Shown piece after piece: positions 1 to 11,454 of a DNA stretch of 64,000 nt (position 1 is its first letter; each line of letters starts with the position of its first letter). The position numbers were made by a program, and so were the translations under genes. A model generated the notes under the pieces. It had not been told where the DNA came from. It did no database searches and saw only the letters and a program-made list of their open reading frames with translations. The DNA comes from Epinephelus fuscoguttatus (lineage: Eukaryota > Chordata > Actinopteri > Perciformes > Serranidae): NCBI RefSeq assembly GCF_011397635.1, contig NC_064762.1:23337479-23401478 (forward strand), given 5' to 3'.

Positions 1-900
1 CTCTGTTTACTTCCGTTGTAAATTGTGCACAGGGCCGTCGCAACCGGACAGGCAACTAGACAATTGCCTGGGGCCCCCAGAGACGGCTGACATTGGTTCA
101 TATCAATGACAATATGATGGAACCCCTATAGACACTGCAACAACGACAACATGTTGGAATCCCCCCTAATGGGGCCCCCTACTAGCTGCTGCTTGCGAGT
201 GGCTAAGTAGGGTGACCAGACGTCCCGCATTGTGCGGGACTGCACAGCATTTCTGTCTCTTTTCACGCGTCACACAAATTGAGACCATGTCCTGCATGAT
301 TGGTTGCCACCCACACTAGCATTGTTGTAGTACCGTAGTACTACGGTACCTCACGGTACCACTACTGTGGGATAAGTTTAAAGTCCAATCGCAAGAGGGT
401 GAGTGTCCATGCGCCATCCAATAACGGCGTGCGCTGGCCACCTGGCACTCAATATGCTGCTTTTGTGACTGCCCAGAAATACCTGAACAGCCGAGCCGTG
501 GCAGCACACAGGTATGTGATGTGTCAGAGGAGAAACGAGCCATTCACATTTCTCTCTTTGTGGCAGGTAACTGCCCACAAACCTCAACACACTTTAGGGA
601 CTGTTCTTTACTTATGAAGGGGAGGAGGGTGGCTGGTTGATTTTTATTTTTTTTATTTATTTTATTTTGATCCCCCCTATGTTAATCACTTATTGATGCT
701 GTTTTTGAAGTATGAATAAGTCAATAAGTAATTTATTCCATTGAAATATCAGTGATGTATTATAGAAAAGTGATTTATCTTTTTATAAATAACAAAAGAC
801 ACATCTGCCTCATTTTCGCTGTGGTATCGTGATACTACTCAGAACAGTAATACTTTCACTGGCGTCGTACCGTGGGTCCCAGTTTTGGTACCGTGACAAG
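1..900. repeat. Repeat-like sequence with GGTACC palindromes
   Basis: No gene is seen. The stretch contains a perfect 20-bp palindrome at 330-349 (GTACCGTAGTACTACGGTAC), a further GGTACC just after it, and related words at 820-895 (GTATCGTGATACTACTC, TTGGTACCGTGACAAG). This suggests an old DNA transposon between about 300 and 900, but I could not define ends or a target duplication. The first 230 bp also look repeat-derived. Confidence 0.4.
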
Positions 901-1075
901 TTTCTGATGACTAAACAACCCTTTTTGCTCACAGCGATTACTTTTACATAAGTTTACAACATTATTTGAAACTATGGGCACATTTAATGTGACCATCCAC
1001 CATTTCATATATATGACAGAAAATAAGCAGAAGCATAATAAGTCCCCTTTAAGCAGGTTCAAGTTCATCATCTTA

Positions 1076-1242
1076 AAGATATTTTTTGGGGGCATTTTTG
1101 CCTTTATAGATAGGACAGTGAAGGGGGAGATAGAGGGGGGAAATAACATGCAGCAAAGGGCCAGAGGCTGGACTTCAACCCAGGCTGCTGCGGCAACAGC
1201 CTTGTACATGGGGCGCCTGCTCTATCCACTAAGCCACCGACA
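1076..1242 (-). mobile_element. tRNA-derived SINE with 10-bp target duplication
   Basis: Read on the minus strand it begins TGTCGGTGGCTTAGTGGATA (A-box TGGCTTAGTGG), has a B-box GGGTTGAAGTCC, then the tail words CCCTTTGCTGCATGTTATTT, CACTGTCCTATCTATAAAGG and AAAAATGCCCCCAAAAA typical of a common fish SINE. Direct repeats CATCATCTTA at 1066-1075 and 1243-1252 flank it exactly. Length 167 bp, apparently full or nearly full. Confidence 0.88.
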
Positions 1243-1262
1243 CATCATCTTAGTTTAGCATG

Positions 1263-1610
1263 ATGACATTTTTCTAATTAGCACTAAACAGGTGCAGCTG
1301 AGGCTGATGGGAATGTCATTAGTTTTGCAGTAATTTGTGTTGGACAAATTTAGATTTTGACCTGATGAAGGTGCTAGATGAAACATCTTGTCTAAATGAA
1401 AGATTCTCCCTGAGGGGAACATTAATGTATGTAACCCATCAAATCTCATGGCAATCCATTTCATAGTTGTACAGACATTTAATTAAATACCATAAATGTG
1501 AATCTTGTGGTGGCGCTAAAGGAAAAATTAAAAGTCAGTAGGACTCATCATCTGGGGAACATCAGCGTTTGCACAAAATTTAATGACAATCCATCCACGG
1601 TTATGATGAT
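1263..1610 (-). mobile_element. 3' end of an RTE-like retroelement family, minus strand
   Basis: The minus strand reads GCACCTTCATCAGGTCAAAA, then CAAAACTAATGACATTCCCA, then CAGCCTCAGCTGCACC. The same order of words occurs on the plus strand at 32950-33470 (CATCATCAGGTCAGCA, ACAAAACTAATGACATTCAC, CAGCCTCGGCTGCACC), so the two are copies of one family. No coding part remains. The assignment to RTE-like elements rests on memory of fish repeats. Confidence 0.55.
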
Positions 1611-2165
1611 ATTTCTGTCTGGAGTAAAGTAGTGAACCACTTTGGTTGGCCAGTCGACCAATTGACGATTTAACCATAACGATGTAGTTCTGTAGCCTAA
1701 ACCTAACCGCCAGCCCCTTACATGATTCACCTCATATTACCAACATCAACCACAATCTTTTCCCAACCATAACCAAGACCTTTTGTTGTCTAAACCTAAC
1801 CATAAAACCCTTCTAACCACCATGTTTATGACACTCAAAGCCAGGTTTTATACCCATTTTAGATCAAAATTAGTGCATTTTTTTGTTTGGTTGTTTTCTG
1901 TTGTTTTGGAGTTTTGACATAGACTCCTTACCTATTGCCAGTAGATCATCTGCAGATCTCTGCTGCAGATGAGTACATCTTTCTGCGTGTGGGTTGTGAA
2001 AATGTTATGGTGGTTACTTCTTTCTATATATCTAAAACTTATTCAGTCTTTCTCTCCACCTTGGTGCAGACTTATTTGGATAGAGACGGATAATATTTTT
2101 TGGTGGTGTGTCATTGCATCTCACCGGTAAAGGAGCTAAAATTAACGTATTCACCCGGGTGTTGT
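1611..2165. other. Intergenic, with a stretch rich in AACCATAACC/TAAACCTAACC words
   Basis: No gene is visible. Between 1670 and 1830 the words TAACCATAAC, CTAAACCTAACC and AACCATAACC recur, as they do beside the repeat copies near 9650, 11870, 17580 and 32720. This is probably the edge of the same dispersed element family. Confidence 0.45.
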
Positions 2166-2330
2166 GTTCCCATCAATGCCACTAGAGCAGGCTGGTGCTG
2201 ACACAACATCAACAACCAGCGCACCCAGGGTATCTTGCACGTCATATCTTTACATGGAAAGTCCATGACCATACGTCGATATGTGACGAGGTCGGTGTGA
2301 GAATGTGCTGAAGAGGCTGCCCCCAGCGTC
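2166..2330 (-). repeat. Copy 1 of a dispersed repeat family (minus)
   Basis: The minus strand contains CCTCGTCACATATCGACGTA, GGACTTTCCATGTAAAGATA and CAAGATACCCTGGGTGCGCT, matching in order the copies at 9430 (plus) and 17700-17880 (minus). Diverged; only the terminal part of the family is present. Confidence 0.7.
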
Positions 2331-4594
2331 ATTGTTGTAACACCAAAACACTGTGGTTTTTAAGCAAATTTTACTTGAACAGGAGTAAGTAGTGTATTTG
2401 TTGAAGATCATTTTAGCGGTGGATTGATACACAATCGATGTACTAATGGGTTGTACGCTGGATTGACTCAAAATAAACTGCAGCTCATGTTTGTCATAAT
2501 GAAGGCTCGGGGCAGCAGTGCAGCTCACTGATGTGTTTTTAATAGTTTTTGGACAACAGTGGAGCTCTGTGGCACAGAGGAATATGATATATCAAGCTCT
2601 GGCTACACAGGCACTACTTGTTAGTTGGACCAGTTGATGCTGACTTGGGTGATTTCAGAGGTATAAAGAAGAATAAAGAATATGAGCACACTTATCTTTC
2701 AAGCCAAGAGAGCTGATAACAAAGGCGACACACGTTGCCTGGTGATGTTTCTTCTCTTCACTCTTTCTCTTGAACCTCTACTCTAATCAGCTAGCTTGCT
2801 TGCCTCTAATTTGAAAACATGACTTTATTTCTGGAGTCAATTACGAGCCCATATAGCTCAAAGCAATGGGGGCAGTTCGGCCAATCCTGTCGCACTCCCT
2901 CCCACCTGCTTTAATAGAAAACCCTTAAATGCAGCAGCAGAAGTGTTGCAGGTCGCTGTAGCTCTGCTCAGCCTCTGTAGCTGTCGCCTCAGGGATCTAT
3001 TTGATTTCTGTGAGCTCCGCCTCTGCTCCGGCTTCCAGCTACACTAATGACACAACTTGGTGTCATTGGCAAGGTATTTGATAGCCGAGGATGAGGCACT
3101 TAGAGCGGGAGGAAACTCCGAGCCTCATTTAGCCAGCAGTGTGTGCCCTGCAGTAGCTGGCGAGGCTTTCAACACCCTGCTTATAGACTCTGACACTTTT
3201 CAAAAGGCCTAAAACAGAATGATTGACATGCAAATGAAAACACACAACTGTGTCTTTATTCTGTAATTCCTCCAGATAGAGAAAACAGAAATAATAATCC
3301 TTTTTCACGCTGCCGGATGTTGTAAAGCATGATTCACACACATAAAGAAACCCACACAATAGTAGTAACATATTACAAATTGCTTTTCAGAATTCTGCGC
3401 CTCAAAAAGACATTTCCACTGCAAATTAGACTTGCAGCCTATTTGGCCGTGAGGCTGGAGAGAAAATAGATGTTGGAAATTGCACCCCAGCTGCTATTTG
3501 TAACTATGCATTTTTGAAATCCAAGAGCAGAAAATCGAGTCGGGATTTTAGTGTGAGGGGGTGTTTGTAATTGATATAATGGAGCTTGGGGAAAAGCTTT
3601 GAAATTAGAGCTTTAGCAAGAGCAGAGAAAAGGCTTTGTATGACTGGCTCTTTGTCTATCCGAGCAGAGGCGACACAAAGCTGATCTGAGTTACGGCATT
3701 ATTTTGTAGGGATTAAAGAGGCTGGATTCCTGGACGATATTGGCCCCAGCTTACATCAAAGAGTGCCCTCCAACTCAGAATAAACAGACTCCGTGTTGTT
3801 CAGCATCCGTGGTGGTTTAATAGTGGAGAGCATTAATGGATGTCTCCTTGTGTCAGGACATTTTGGGATTACCACCTTCCTGAAACAACAACTAAATCCT
3901 TCAGATGAAGGACTGCATATTATACAGCCAGTCTGCTCTGTCTCCTGCTGAGTGATGCTCTCAGATCTCAAACTGCTGTGTCACGCTTTTAGATAGTGGC
4001 AGTTGCAGGCTGTTTGATGATGGATCAATGATTTCATCCAATCTGAAGCGAAAGCTACGCTCGAGCTCAACTTGATAAAAAGGATCATAAAAATATGTAT
4101 TGCAGTTTCAAGTAATGGAAGCGCTGCCACTAGGGCCTGCGAGGGAAAAAAAAGAGTGATCTTAAAAGCACTTTTGAATGTATTGATTGGTTTATTGAAA
4201 TCAAGTGCAGGGATGGAGGGTTCACAGGAGGTCTGGACAAAGATGAAAGAAGGGTCACACATGATGGGATCGGCAGTCGATTTTCGTATTGAGAACAGAC
4301 GAAAGTCAAATCGAGGAGCCCGGGGGGTTGAGGCTCAACATGCCGTTGATGAGGCATGTCATGGCTGCATCTTTCCCCCCCTGAGGCTCAGTGCTGAGAG
4401 AGAGAAGAAAAAGGTGAAAATGGTTAAAGACGGAAGGATGTGGGAAGACAAACAGGAAGAAAATGGGGCAGTGTTGTGAGGAATACTGTACGGAAAATGT
4501 ATTTTCACTAAAGTAACATTTTAAATACTTTGGATTACTTTTGGAATACTTCAAAATCCTCTTATTGAACTCATTTGTCTGGGTCTTTTATTTC
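2331..4594. other. Apparently unique intergenic sequence
   Basis: No repeat or gene is recognised. The longest open frame (4072-4479, plus) has low complexity at its end and no family pattern. Being 33 kb upstream of cnr1 and repeat-poor, it could contain regulatory elements, but nothing in the single sequence shows it. Confidence 0.4.
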
Positions 4595-5558
4595 TAGGGC
4601 TGCCCCTGACTAAGAATTTTCCTTGTCGACCAATAGTCATCATTTAGGGCCATTAGTTGACTTCAGTCAGGACCACTGTAGTCAAACAAAACTTTATTCC
4701 TGTTTGCAATTAGATATTTGGTGGCATGGCTCTGTTCTGGGACCCTTTCACGGGCCTACGTGAAAAGCCAAAGACAGAGAGAACACACCTCTCTGCCCTC
4801 CACACACATGCAAGGAGAGCCTGAGGCAGAGAGAAACAAACAGGCAAACCTCCCTGCCCTTCCATGTGCCTACGTGGAAGCCTAAGGCAGGCAGAGCAGC
4901 AGCAAAGACTCTCTGGGTACAAAGCAGAGTAGCATCAATGACAAACAGAAATGACATTGATAAGTCAAATACAGCATAAAAAAAGGAGGAACTGGGGTGG
5001 AGGTGAGTTGCAAAGCAGCTTGCAGAAGAAGCAGCAACAGTAGGCAGGGCAGAGCAGTTTAAATAAGGCGCCCTGAATGAGAATCGCCAGTTGGTTGTGT
5101 AGAAAGGAATATATTTTATCTACAATTGCACGTCACACACTGAGCGAGCCGCCTGTTAATGACGCTGACGCAAAGCAGTAATGATTGTGCTAAGTGGCTA
5201 ATGGGCATGTAGCTACTGACATGTTTCAGATGATACGTCATGTTTGTAGTCGACCAATGAAGATGAGTTTACATATCACCTTGGGTTCGTCCTTCACCTT
5301 CTCAAAATGATCCCTGGAAATTAACCTGACTCCTGTCTGACTGCTGAGCGTAGCCACTTCCTGTGTCTGTCCTTTCAAATTAAAATCCCACATGGTCCAG
5401 TCATATAGGTTTTGATTTATTTTGATGAGGCACAGCTCCTAATAGAGTTTCACTTTTGTTTGTTTGTTTTTTTCTGCGACTAAGCAACCAATGAAATCTT
5501 TCCGATTAGTGACCTTTCTGGTCGGCTAACTTTTGGTTGACTATAGGGAGCAGCCCTA
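4595..5558. mobile_element. hAT-type MITE, 964 bp, with 8-bp target duplication
   Basis: It starts TAGGGCTGCCCC and ends GGGAGCAGCCCTA (reverse complement TAGGGCTGCTCCC). Target duplications TTTATTTC (4587-4594) and TTTATGTC (5559-5566) agree at 7 of 8 positions, the duplication size of hAT transposons. Subterminal GTCGACCAA/GTCGGCTAA words occur on both sides. There is no transposase frame, so the element is non-autonomous. Confidence 0.85.
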
Positions 5559-5885
5559 TTTATGTCCGTGTCAGAAACACATGACAGTGTCCTGGCTGTG
5601 CATCTCCTCTGCCACTGTTGTGTGGCAGGTGCACTTCTCACACTTTTTGTTGATGAGAAATGCCTGTCTTATATGAATTTTACACCGTAAAAAAAAACAC
5701 AAACCACGCAGGCTACCTGTCAGCTGTGCACTCAGCTGAAGACATAACTATTTAAAAGATGGATGAGCACTTGCTATCTTTATATGTTTGTACTTTTCAC
5801 TGTGAAGTCATGTTTAATGTGAGTTTTATGTGTGTTAGTTGAATCAATCACAGAAACTCAACACAGCTGCATAGAAACCTCCCAC
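5559..5885. other. Intergenic, no feature seen
   Basis: Short AT-rich interval between two mobile elements, without a recognisable gene or repeat. Confidence 0.5.
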
Positions 5886-5889
5886 CTCT

Positions 5890-6350
5890 GCATAGAGCCT
5901 ACTTACTTACTTATTTATCCATGTTGATCCGTGTGGCTGCAACAAGCTTTCTCCATGCCTCACGGTCTTGTGTCTTGGCTGATGCTTTGTCTTATGACAG
6001 ACCCATCCCCTCTAGCTAAGCCATCACCATTATGTGCCAGGTTGTCTTTGGTCTGCTCCTCTTTCTCTTGCCAGCTGGAGTCCATCTCAGGGCAGCTTTA
6101 GGGATCCTATCACTGGACATCCTCAGGACATGATTGAGCCAACTGGTCATTCTCATCTTGATCTCGTGGAATGAGTTCTTAGAGGCTTCTTGTGCAGGTC
6201 CTCACTGGGTATTTTGTTTGGCCAGTAGATGTTGCAGATCTTTCTGAGGCAGCTGTTGTGGAGGGCTTTGACTTTGTTCACCACTCTCCAGCACTCAGAG
6301 CCGTAAAGGAGCACTGACTTAACACTGCCGTTATATAGCCTAATCTTCAT
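5890..6350 (-). mobile_element. LINE ORF2 C-terminal fragment, minus strand (part 2 of a split copy)
   Basis: The minus frame 6350-6153 reads MKIRLYNGSVKSVLLYGSEC, then LHNSCLRKICNIYWPNKIPS, a C-terminal pattern of a fish non-LTR retrotransposon polymerase. Further down the minus strand come frame-broken pieces reading LRWTPAGKRKRGRPKTT and WRKLVAATRI, also expected in this order. It continues, after a gap of about ten residues, from the fragment at 8498-8960. Stops and frameshifts show it is dead. Confidence 0.8.
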
Positions 6351-6893
6351 TTTTATGTTATATTATACAACAGTACAACAGGAGCTGCAGTTGTAAGCAA
6401 GTAAAATACAATTTTGGTTGTTTCGGCATTGCAGAGCTACAGCAAACCTCTGTGGCTGAGGAGGACTCATCTTTGGTGGGGTGTATTTCATGGTGCTTCA
6501 CATTGTTGTGTTGTCGATCGTAGTAGGTGTTTCAGACCAGAGATTTTAGGACGTGTGTTTTCGCAGTAGAAAGAGTTCTAGTCTGACTACTTGTAGCCAT
6601 GATGTTATTGTCATTTTTCATTCCGACACATTCAAAGTCATGGGAATATTTTCAGCTGCTAAGGTATGTTACCCTATCTTCAAACTAGCTTGCTCTAGCC
6701 CAATGGCTGTGGATTATAAATGAAATATACTATATGGAAAGACTTACTTTTATTTTAAGACTCTAGATGAATTATAGCTGCTGCGCAGGGATGGGTCGGG
6801 TCCGGGCATTTTTAGGCAATTCTGAGCAACAAGCAGAAGAATTGGAAGACATTTAGGAATTTAGCAACACAATCTGCCTTTTGCATCAGCTGA

Positions 6894-6954
6894 AGCTTGA
6901 ACTCACAACCTCTGAGACTAAGAATCAATTTCTATCTCACTGAGCTAATTAGTC
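6894..6954 (-). repeat. tRNA-like relic or SINE head
   Basis: The minus strand reads TTAGCTCAGTGAGATAGA (A-box-like), then CAGAGGTTGTGAGTTCAAGC (T-arm and B-box-like). The spacing of the two boxes is right for a tRNA, but the anticodon arm is eroded and the acceptor stem is not paired. It is a pseudogene or a SINE head rather than a working tRNA. Confidence 0.55.
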
Positions 6955-8336
6955 AGTAACAACTCATGTGTAGCTTCACAAATTGACTAAGCCAGACGTG
7001 CAGGTTTAGCAGCCGTCCATGCATGGAAAAGCAGATTTCAAACCACTGCAAAAAATTCAGTTATCAAGACAAAAATCTGAAAATACACATATTGCATCTA
7101 GACAGCATGGAGATGTTGGTAATTTGTTTGTAACAATGACTGATTTGCTCCATAAGTGAAAAACTGATGTTTAAAATTGCCATTTTTACATTGACTCCAA
7201 TTGTTCACATTAGAGCAAAATTCAAAATGCTGTCAAAAATTCAGTTTTTGAGATAAAATTCTGAAATTTGCCACACATCATCTACCATGACTCTTGAATT
7301 TTGTCATTTTTTTTCATGAACATTGAAGATTTATTTAGCAAGAATTTGCATGTATATGTTTACAATACTGTTTACAGTCAAACATTTTGATGCACTGTAG
7401 GCTCAATTTTTGATAAATCAAAAATCTGAGAAACGTAGTTTTTGTAGGACAGTCTGAAGATGCTCTGTAGCAAGTTTGGTGTCAATTGAGCAAAAATTGT
7501 AGGAGGAGATAGGTTTAAGAAGTTTTACAGTTTTTGAAAAAAAACAGTGATGAACTTCATAATTTTTAATAGGTTTAAGTGTACAAAAGTTTCTTCAGTA
7601 CTGGGGCTTCAGTTTGATGAAAGTTGTGATGTTGTAGCACGTATGGTTGATTTGTTATGAATTTTCAAAGTTTTGAACTTCAGACGCTTGCTGTAGCGCC
7701 ACCATCAAGACTATTGGCTTGAGTTTACAGCTGAGGATATCTGGCATGAGACTGGACCTTTGTGCAAAGTTTGGTGAGTTTTCACCCATGGGAAGTATGA
7801 TTTCCTCAGAAGAAAGAAGAAAGAAGAAGAATACCTAGGTTTACAATAGTGTCCTGGCAACTTAGCTGCCCAGACCCTAATAAATGTACAAAATACTGGG
7901 AGGAAATGGATTGTGTACAAACGAATAAACGAATAAAAGAAGAGAAAAAAAACCAAGCTAGCTTGGTGCTTTGCAACGTCCCTCAGCAGAGCGACAATTA
8001 CAAAAATCCACTGGTGTGACCGTTGTATTTCAAGTCAGCAGTGATGTGATGACAAAAGTAATATTGTAAAGAGTTGTTTGATTTTGTGATAACTGTAATA
8101 TTATTGCTGAAACTTCATTAGTAATTAGTTACATTACTTATTACTAGAAAAAGTAATTTCATTACTGTAACACATCACTGCCCAACACTGGTTGCTTGGC
8201 AACAGTACAGTCCTGGTCTAGTTGCAGAACATATTTGTGTTGGTGGAGCCAAATAAATCATTAAATAAACCAATGAATTGTAATCTGTTGCTGCTTTTCA
8301 CTGTCGATAAATGGCGCTTGTAGAACCGTTGTATAA

Positions 8337-8483
8337 AAGCAATATCACACTTGAGGTCGTGCTGTTGTACTGTATGTCAAGACGACTGTAATTATCTTCG
8401 GCACTTGCTCTGTGACCTTATGCCTGCTACCAATAGCCGTGCTTATACAGTACAACAACACTCCCTCTTATGAGATATTGCTT
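8337..8483. repeat. Imperfect inverted repeat, 39-base arms
   Basis: The left arm 8337-8375 (AAGCAATATC...TTGTACTGTAT) pairs with the right arm 8445-8483 (ATACAGTACAAC...GATATTGCTT) with several mismatches in the middle. About 69 bases separate the arms. It is probably a palindromic MITE. Confidence 0.7.
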
Positions 8484-8497
8484 AACTGTTTGGACTT

Positions 8498-8960
8498 TCA
8501 GATGTTATGAAGTCGACTATAAGCACCTCTGGCTTTGTTGAGCCAGGCCTTAATGTCCTTTTGAGCATTGTTGTCGCTGCTTATTAGGCTACCACGGTAT
8601 GTGAAGTCCACTACATTCTCCAAAGCCTCACCATCGATAGTACTTGGTGGGTCAACTGGTGGATTTACACACATCACTTTGGTCTTCTTCTTCTTCTTGA
8701 TACGTGTTGTGGAGGCCAGTTTTCTTGGCAAAGCTTGAGAGTCTGTCGGTCCCTATTGGAGGTGGCCATGTGTTGATGAAATAACAGATAGATCATCAGC
8801 AAAATCAACATCCTGCTGTGCAAACATACCCCACTGAGTGCCGTGTGGACGGTCAGGTTTTTGCTGCATAACCCAATCGATGGTTATCAGGAGCAGGACA
8901 GGAGGGAGAATACACCTTTGTTGCACTCCAGATCTGACCTTCAGATCTCTCTGGTACAGA
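8498..8960 (-). mobile_element. LINE ORF2 fragment, minus strand (part 1 of a split copy)
   Basis: The minus frame 8731-8498 reads KKTKVMCVNPPVDPPSTIDG then LENVVDFTYRGSLISSDNNA and GAYSRLHNI, the segment that directly precedes the one at 5890-6350 in this LINE type. Upstream (to about 8960) minus-strand pieces reading RCIL.PVLLLITIDWV fit the RT-thumb region. Frame-broken, inactive. Confidence 0.75.
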
Positions 8961-9290
8961 TAACGTACTTTTTATGTGTATCATACAAGTAAAATGTGTC
9001 ATTATCTGTACTCGTGATAAAGGTAGCTATGTTTAATCATTTACTTTTGTGATTAAAATAAATTATCTGAAGCTCAATTGTAAGGCTGTTCTGTAAATAG
9101 TTTTCTTATATTGCAACTTCTGATCAGTCCATATAAACTTTAAACTTAAAATAACAACTTCTGATTCGGTCCAACCCACTTCTAGTTTAAACGTTGCCCA
9201 TTCCAAGTGCAGATACAGATAGTTTAGTTGGTTGAATGATACAGACACAGATGCAGATAATGTTGTACTCGGTCATCCCTAATACACTCA
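8961..9290. repeat. Probable MITE end with AGGGATGACC terminus
   Basis: Reverse-complemented, the right side begins TTAGGGATGACCGAGTACAA and contains repeated ATCTGCATCTGTGTCTGTAT words; the left side has CATTATCTGTACTCGTGAT. The TAGGGATG terminus resembles hAT-like MITEs such as the one at 51800. The left end was not found. Confidence 0.45.
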
Positions 9291-9429
9291 ACTTTAAATC
9301 AGACTTTACTCCTGAAATGACTCTTTAGGTGACCTCTGACCATAACTTTGAAAACAGTACCAACGGTTTTTAACAACAGCCTCTAGGGAGTGAGAGTTGA
9401 AGACTGTGACAACCAACCCTGTTCTCCCC

Positions 9430-9950
9430 TACCTACATACTCAACACATTCTCGCTCCATCCTCATCACATATTGATGTTTTGGTCATGGACTTTCCACA
9501 TCCAGATACGACGTGCAAGGTACCCTGGGTGAGTTGGTTGTTGATGTTCTGGGACAAGTCCTTTTCTTTCAAGACACTCTTCCGTTTTCACAGGAGTCGG
9601 TACAACACTGCAAATTGATGTTTTTTTTCCTTCAACAACAAACATACATGGTTGGGTTTAGGCAATAAAAGGAAGTGGTTAGGTTTAGGGGAAAAGAACA
9701 GGGTTTGGCTTTATGATTTTACAGGACGTGAACACCAGTCTTTCAGACGTAAGTCGGTGTTTGTTGGATCCATCCACCACCACTCCTTCCTCCCCCAGTT
9801 GGACTTACACTACCTTAACTTTTGCCCTTGTCCTGCCATGTTTCCCCGTGACGTGAGGACACCCTTTTTTCGTTGGTTTCTGACGCTGCAAGTCATTGCC
9901 TAAGCACCGGATTTCGGCGACTTTGGAGTGAGACCGTGCTCAAATACTGG
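9430..9950 (+). repeat. Copy 2 of the dispersed repeat family (plus)
   Basis: Carries CTCATCACATATTGATGTTT, CATGGACTTTCCACATCCAG, GCAAGGTACCCTGGGTGAGT, then GGGTTTAGGCAATAAAAGG and GACGTGAACACCAGTCTTTC. All are found in the same order on the minus strand at 17500-17880. An 83-residue and a 73-residue open frame here are by-products. The right side ends near GCACCGGATTTCGGCGACTT, like the left end of the copy at 17129. Confidence 0.7.
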
Positions 9951-11454
9951 GAAATTAAATGTGTGGCTTGTCTTTTGTTACTGAATTTAATGATATTCCT
10001 TGTGTTCATCTGGTGTAGATGTTTGTGGTTTTCACAGGACCAGCCACAGAATCCAGGATAATAAGGTATTGACAGTGCTGGGCTTTATCTCCAGAGTTAG
10101 ACAGTGCTTTAGATAACACCTCAGAGCTGACGTTTAGTCTAACTTAAAGCCCCAAATCTGTAATTAAAGTGCGATGCCACCTGTTAGGAAACAGTCTTCT
10201 CACTTCTGGCTTTGTTTGGGTATCAGTTTGTTCACCTAAAGACTTTTTGTAATGCTTAAATTGATCACTTGAGCTTTGAGCTTTCCAAACAACAGCAGCA
10301 TAAAACTGAGTTAAAGTCTGGGCCCAATACATGTGCAGCCTCTGTGGGCTGCAGTCTCCTTTTAATAAATCCTTTGCCACCCCTGTACAAATAACTGAAT
10401 CAGAAGTAAACACATGCATCCATATCTGTTTTTGTTGTTTTCTCAACAGCAGTGCAATTACTGTGTGAAGCTTTCTCCAAAGGTTTTACAACATTACTTC
10501 TGTCACAGTTTTCTGGGCATAAGATAAAAGTGGGAAGCCATCGTACTCTACGCTGAGAGAGGATTACTGTATTAACATATCTCATAACGCAAGAAAACTA
10601 AACAAGACTTCACTGGAATGATGTTTATTTGCAGACTTTAGTCTTTATCCTGTCTGCTGCAACATGAAAGCAGCATAGTAAAACTTAAGAAACCTGAAGA
10701 AAGTCCATGTGTGTAGAAAAGAGGTATCAAGGCAATGCTGTTCACATTCAAGTTATTTATTTATCACATGCACAACAATTACAGAAGTAGCTGTTTCCAT
10801 TTAAAATCTTGGTTCCTCAGGCTCCTTCCAGTAATGCTAAATAAATACACATATGTTTAAAAAGAGAATCACTTTTATAAAAGCAAAATGAGAAACTAAG
10901 ACATAAAACAGCGATGCAGCTTGTTATTGAGCTAGCAAACCAATACAACATTAACAACCTAGCCAATTTATTCCCCCTGATTGATTTCCTTCTCGCTTCT
11001 GTCTTTCTTTCCTCTTTTGGTAGCACGATTTTACTTCTTTAGGAACAAATTAATTGCGTCAAAAGTCCAGCTGAAGTTGTCAGCATCAATGCAATTAAAG
11101 ATTGAAGAATATTTTTGTCAAACCTACGGGAGGGGAGGACTAAACCATGTCCACCTTTTGTCAATATCTCTAATGTTTTAGATACAAGAAATAGTCTAGT
11201 AAAGTAGTGATTCAACAAACAGAAACTGATTAGGCCTACCTCTCATGGTAAATACAAAACAAGCGTTTCACACTGTGCAGTTACATACAAAGTCAACGCA
11301 AAGACGTGAGTAGCCACAAATTCACGCCGGGCAACTTAAATGACATAAACGTGCAAAATTCTACATATTTGCGCAATGAATTCGCATGACGGTGTTTGAG
11401 GAAAGCCTTTCAGCATTGAGATCTGGTTGACATTACTACTGAAAGTCAGCAGTA
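9951..11454. other. Intergenic, no feature seen
   Basis: Only short overlapping frames on the minus strand around 10144-10585, without family resemblance. No repeat was recognised. Confidence 0.4.

Larger units (their letters stand above)
6351..8497. mobile_element. Composite of repeats inserted into the LINE
   Basis: The LINE reading frame stops at 8498 and resumes at 6350, so these 2.1 kb appear to be later insertions. Inside are a tRNA-like relic (6894-6954), a long AT-rich repeat-like segment (about 6990-7830, ending in an AGAAG-rich run), a probable hAT end (CACTGCCCAACACTG at about 8176-8190) and a hairpin element (8337-8483). No single pair of ends spans the whole interval. Confidence 0.5.

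Noticed and set aside
4072-4479. 135-codon open frame, plus strand
   Set aside because: No domain or family pattern, strongly lysine/glutamate-rich at the end from AG-rich sequence, and another frame overlaps on the opposite strand.
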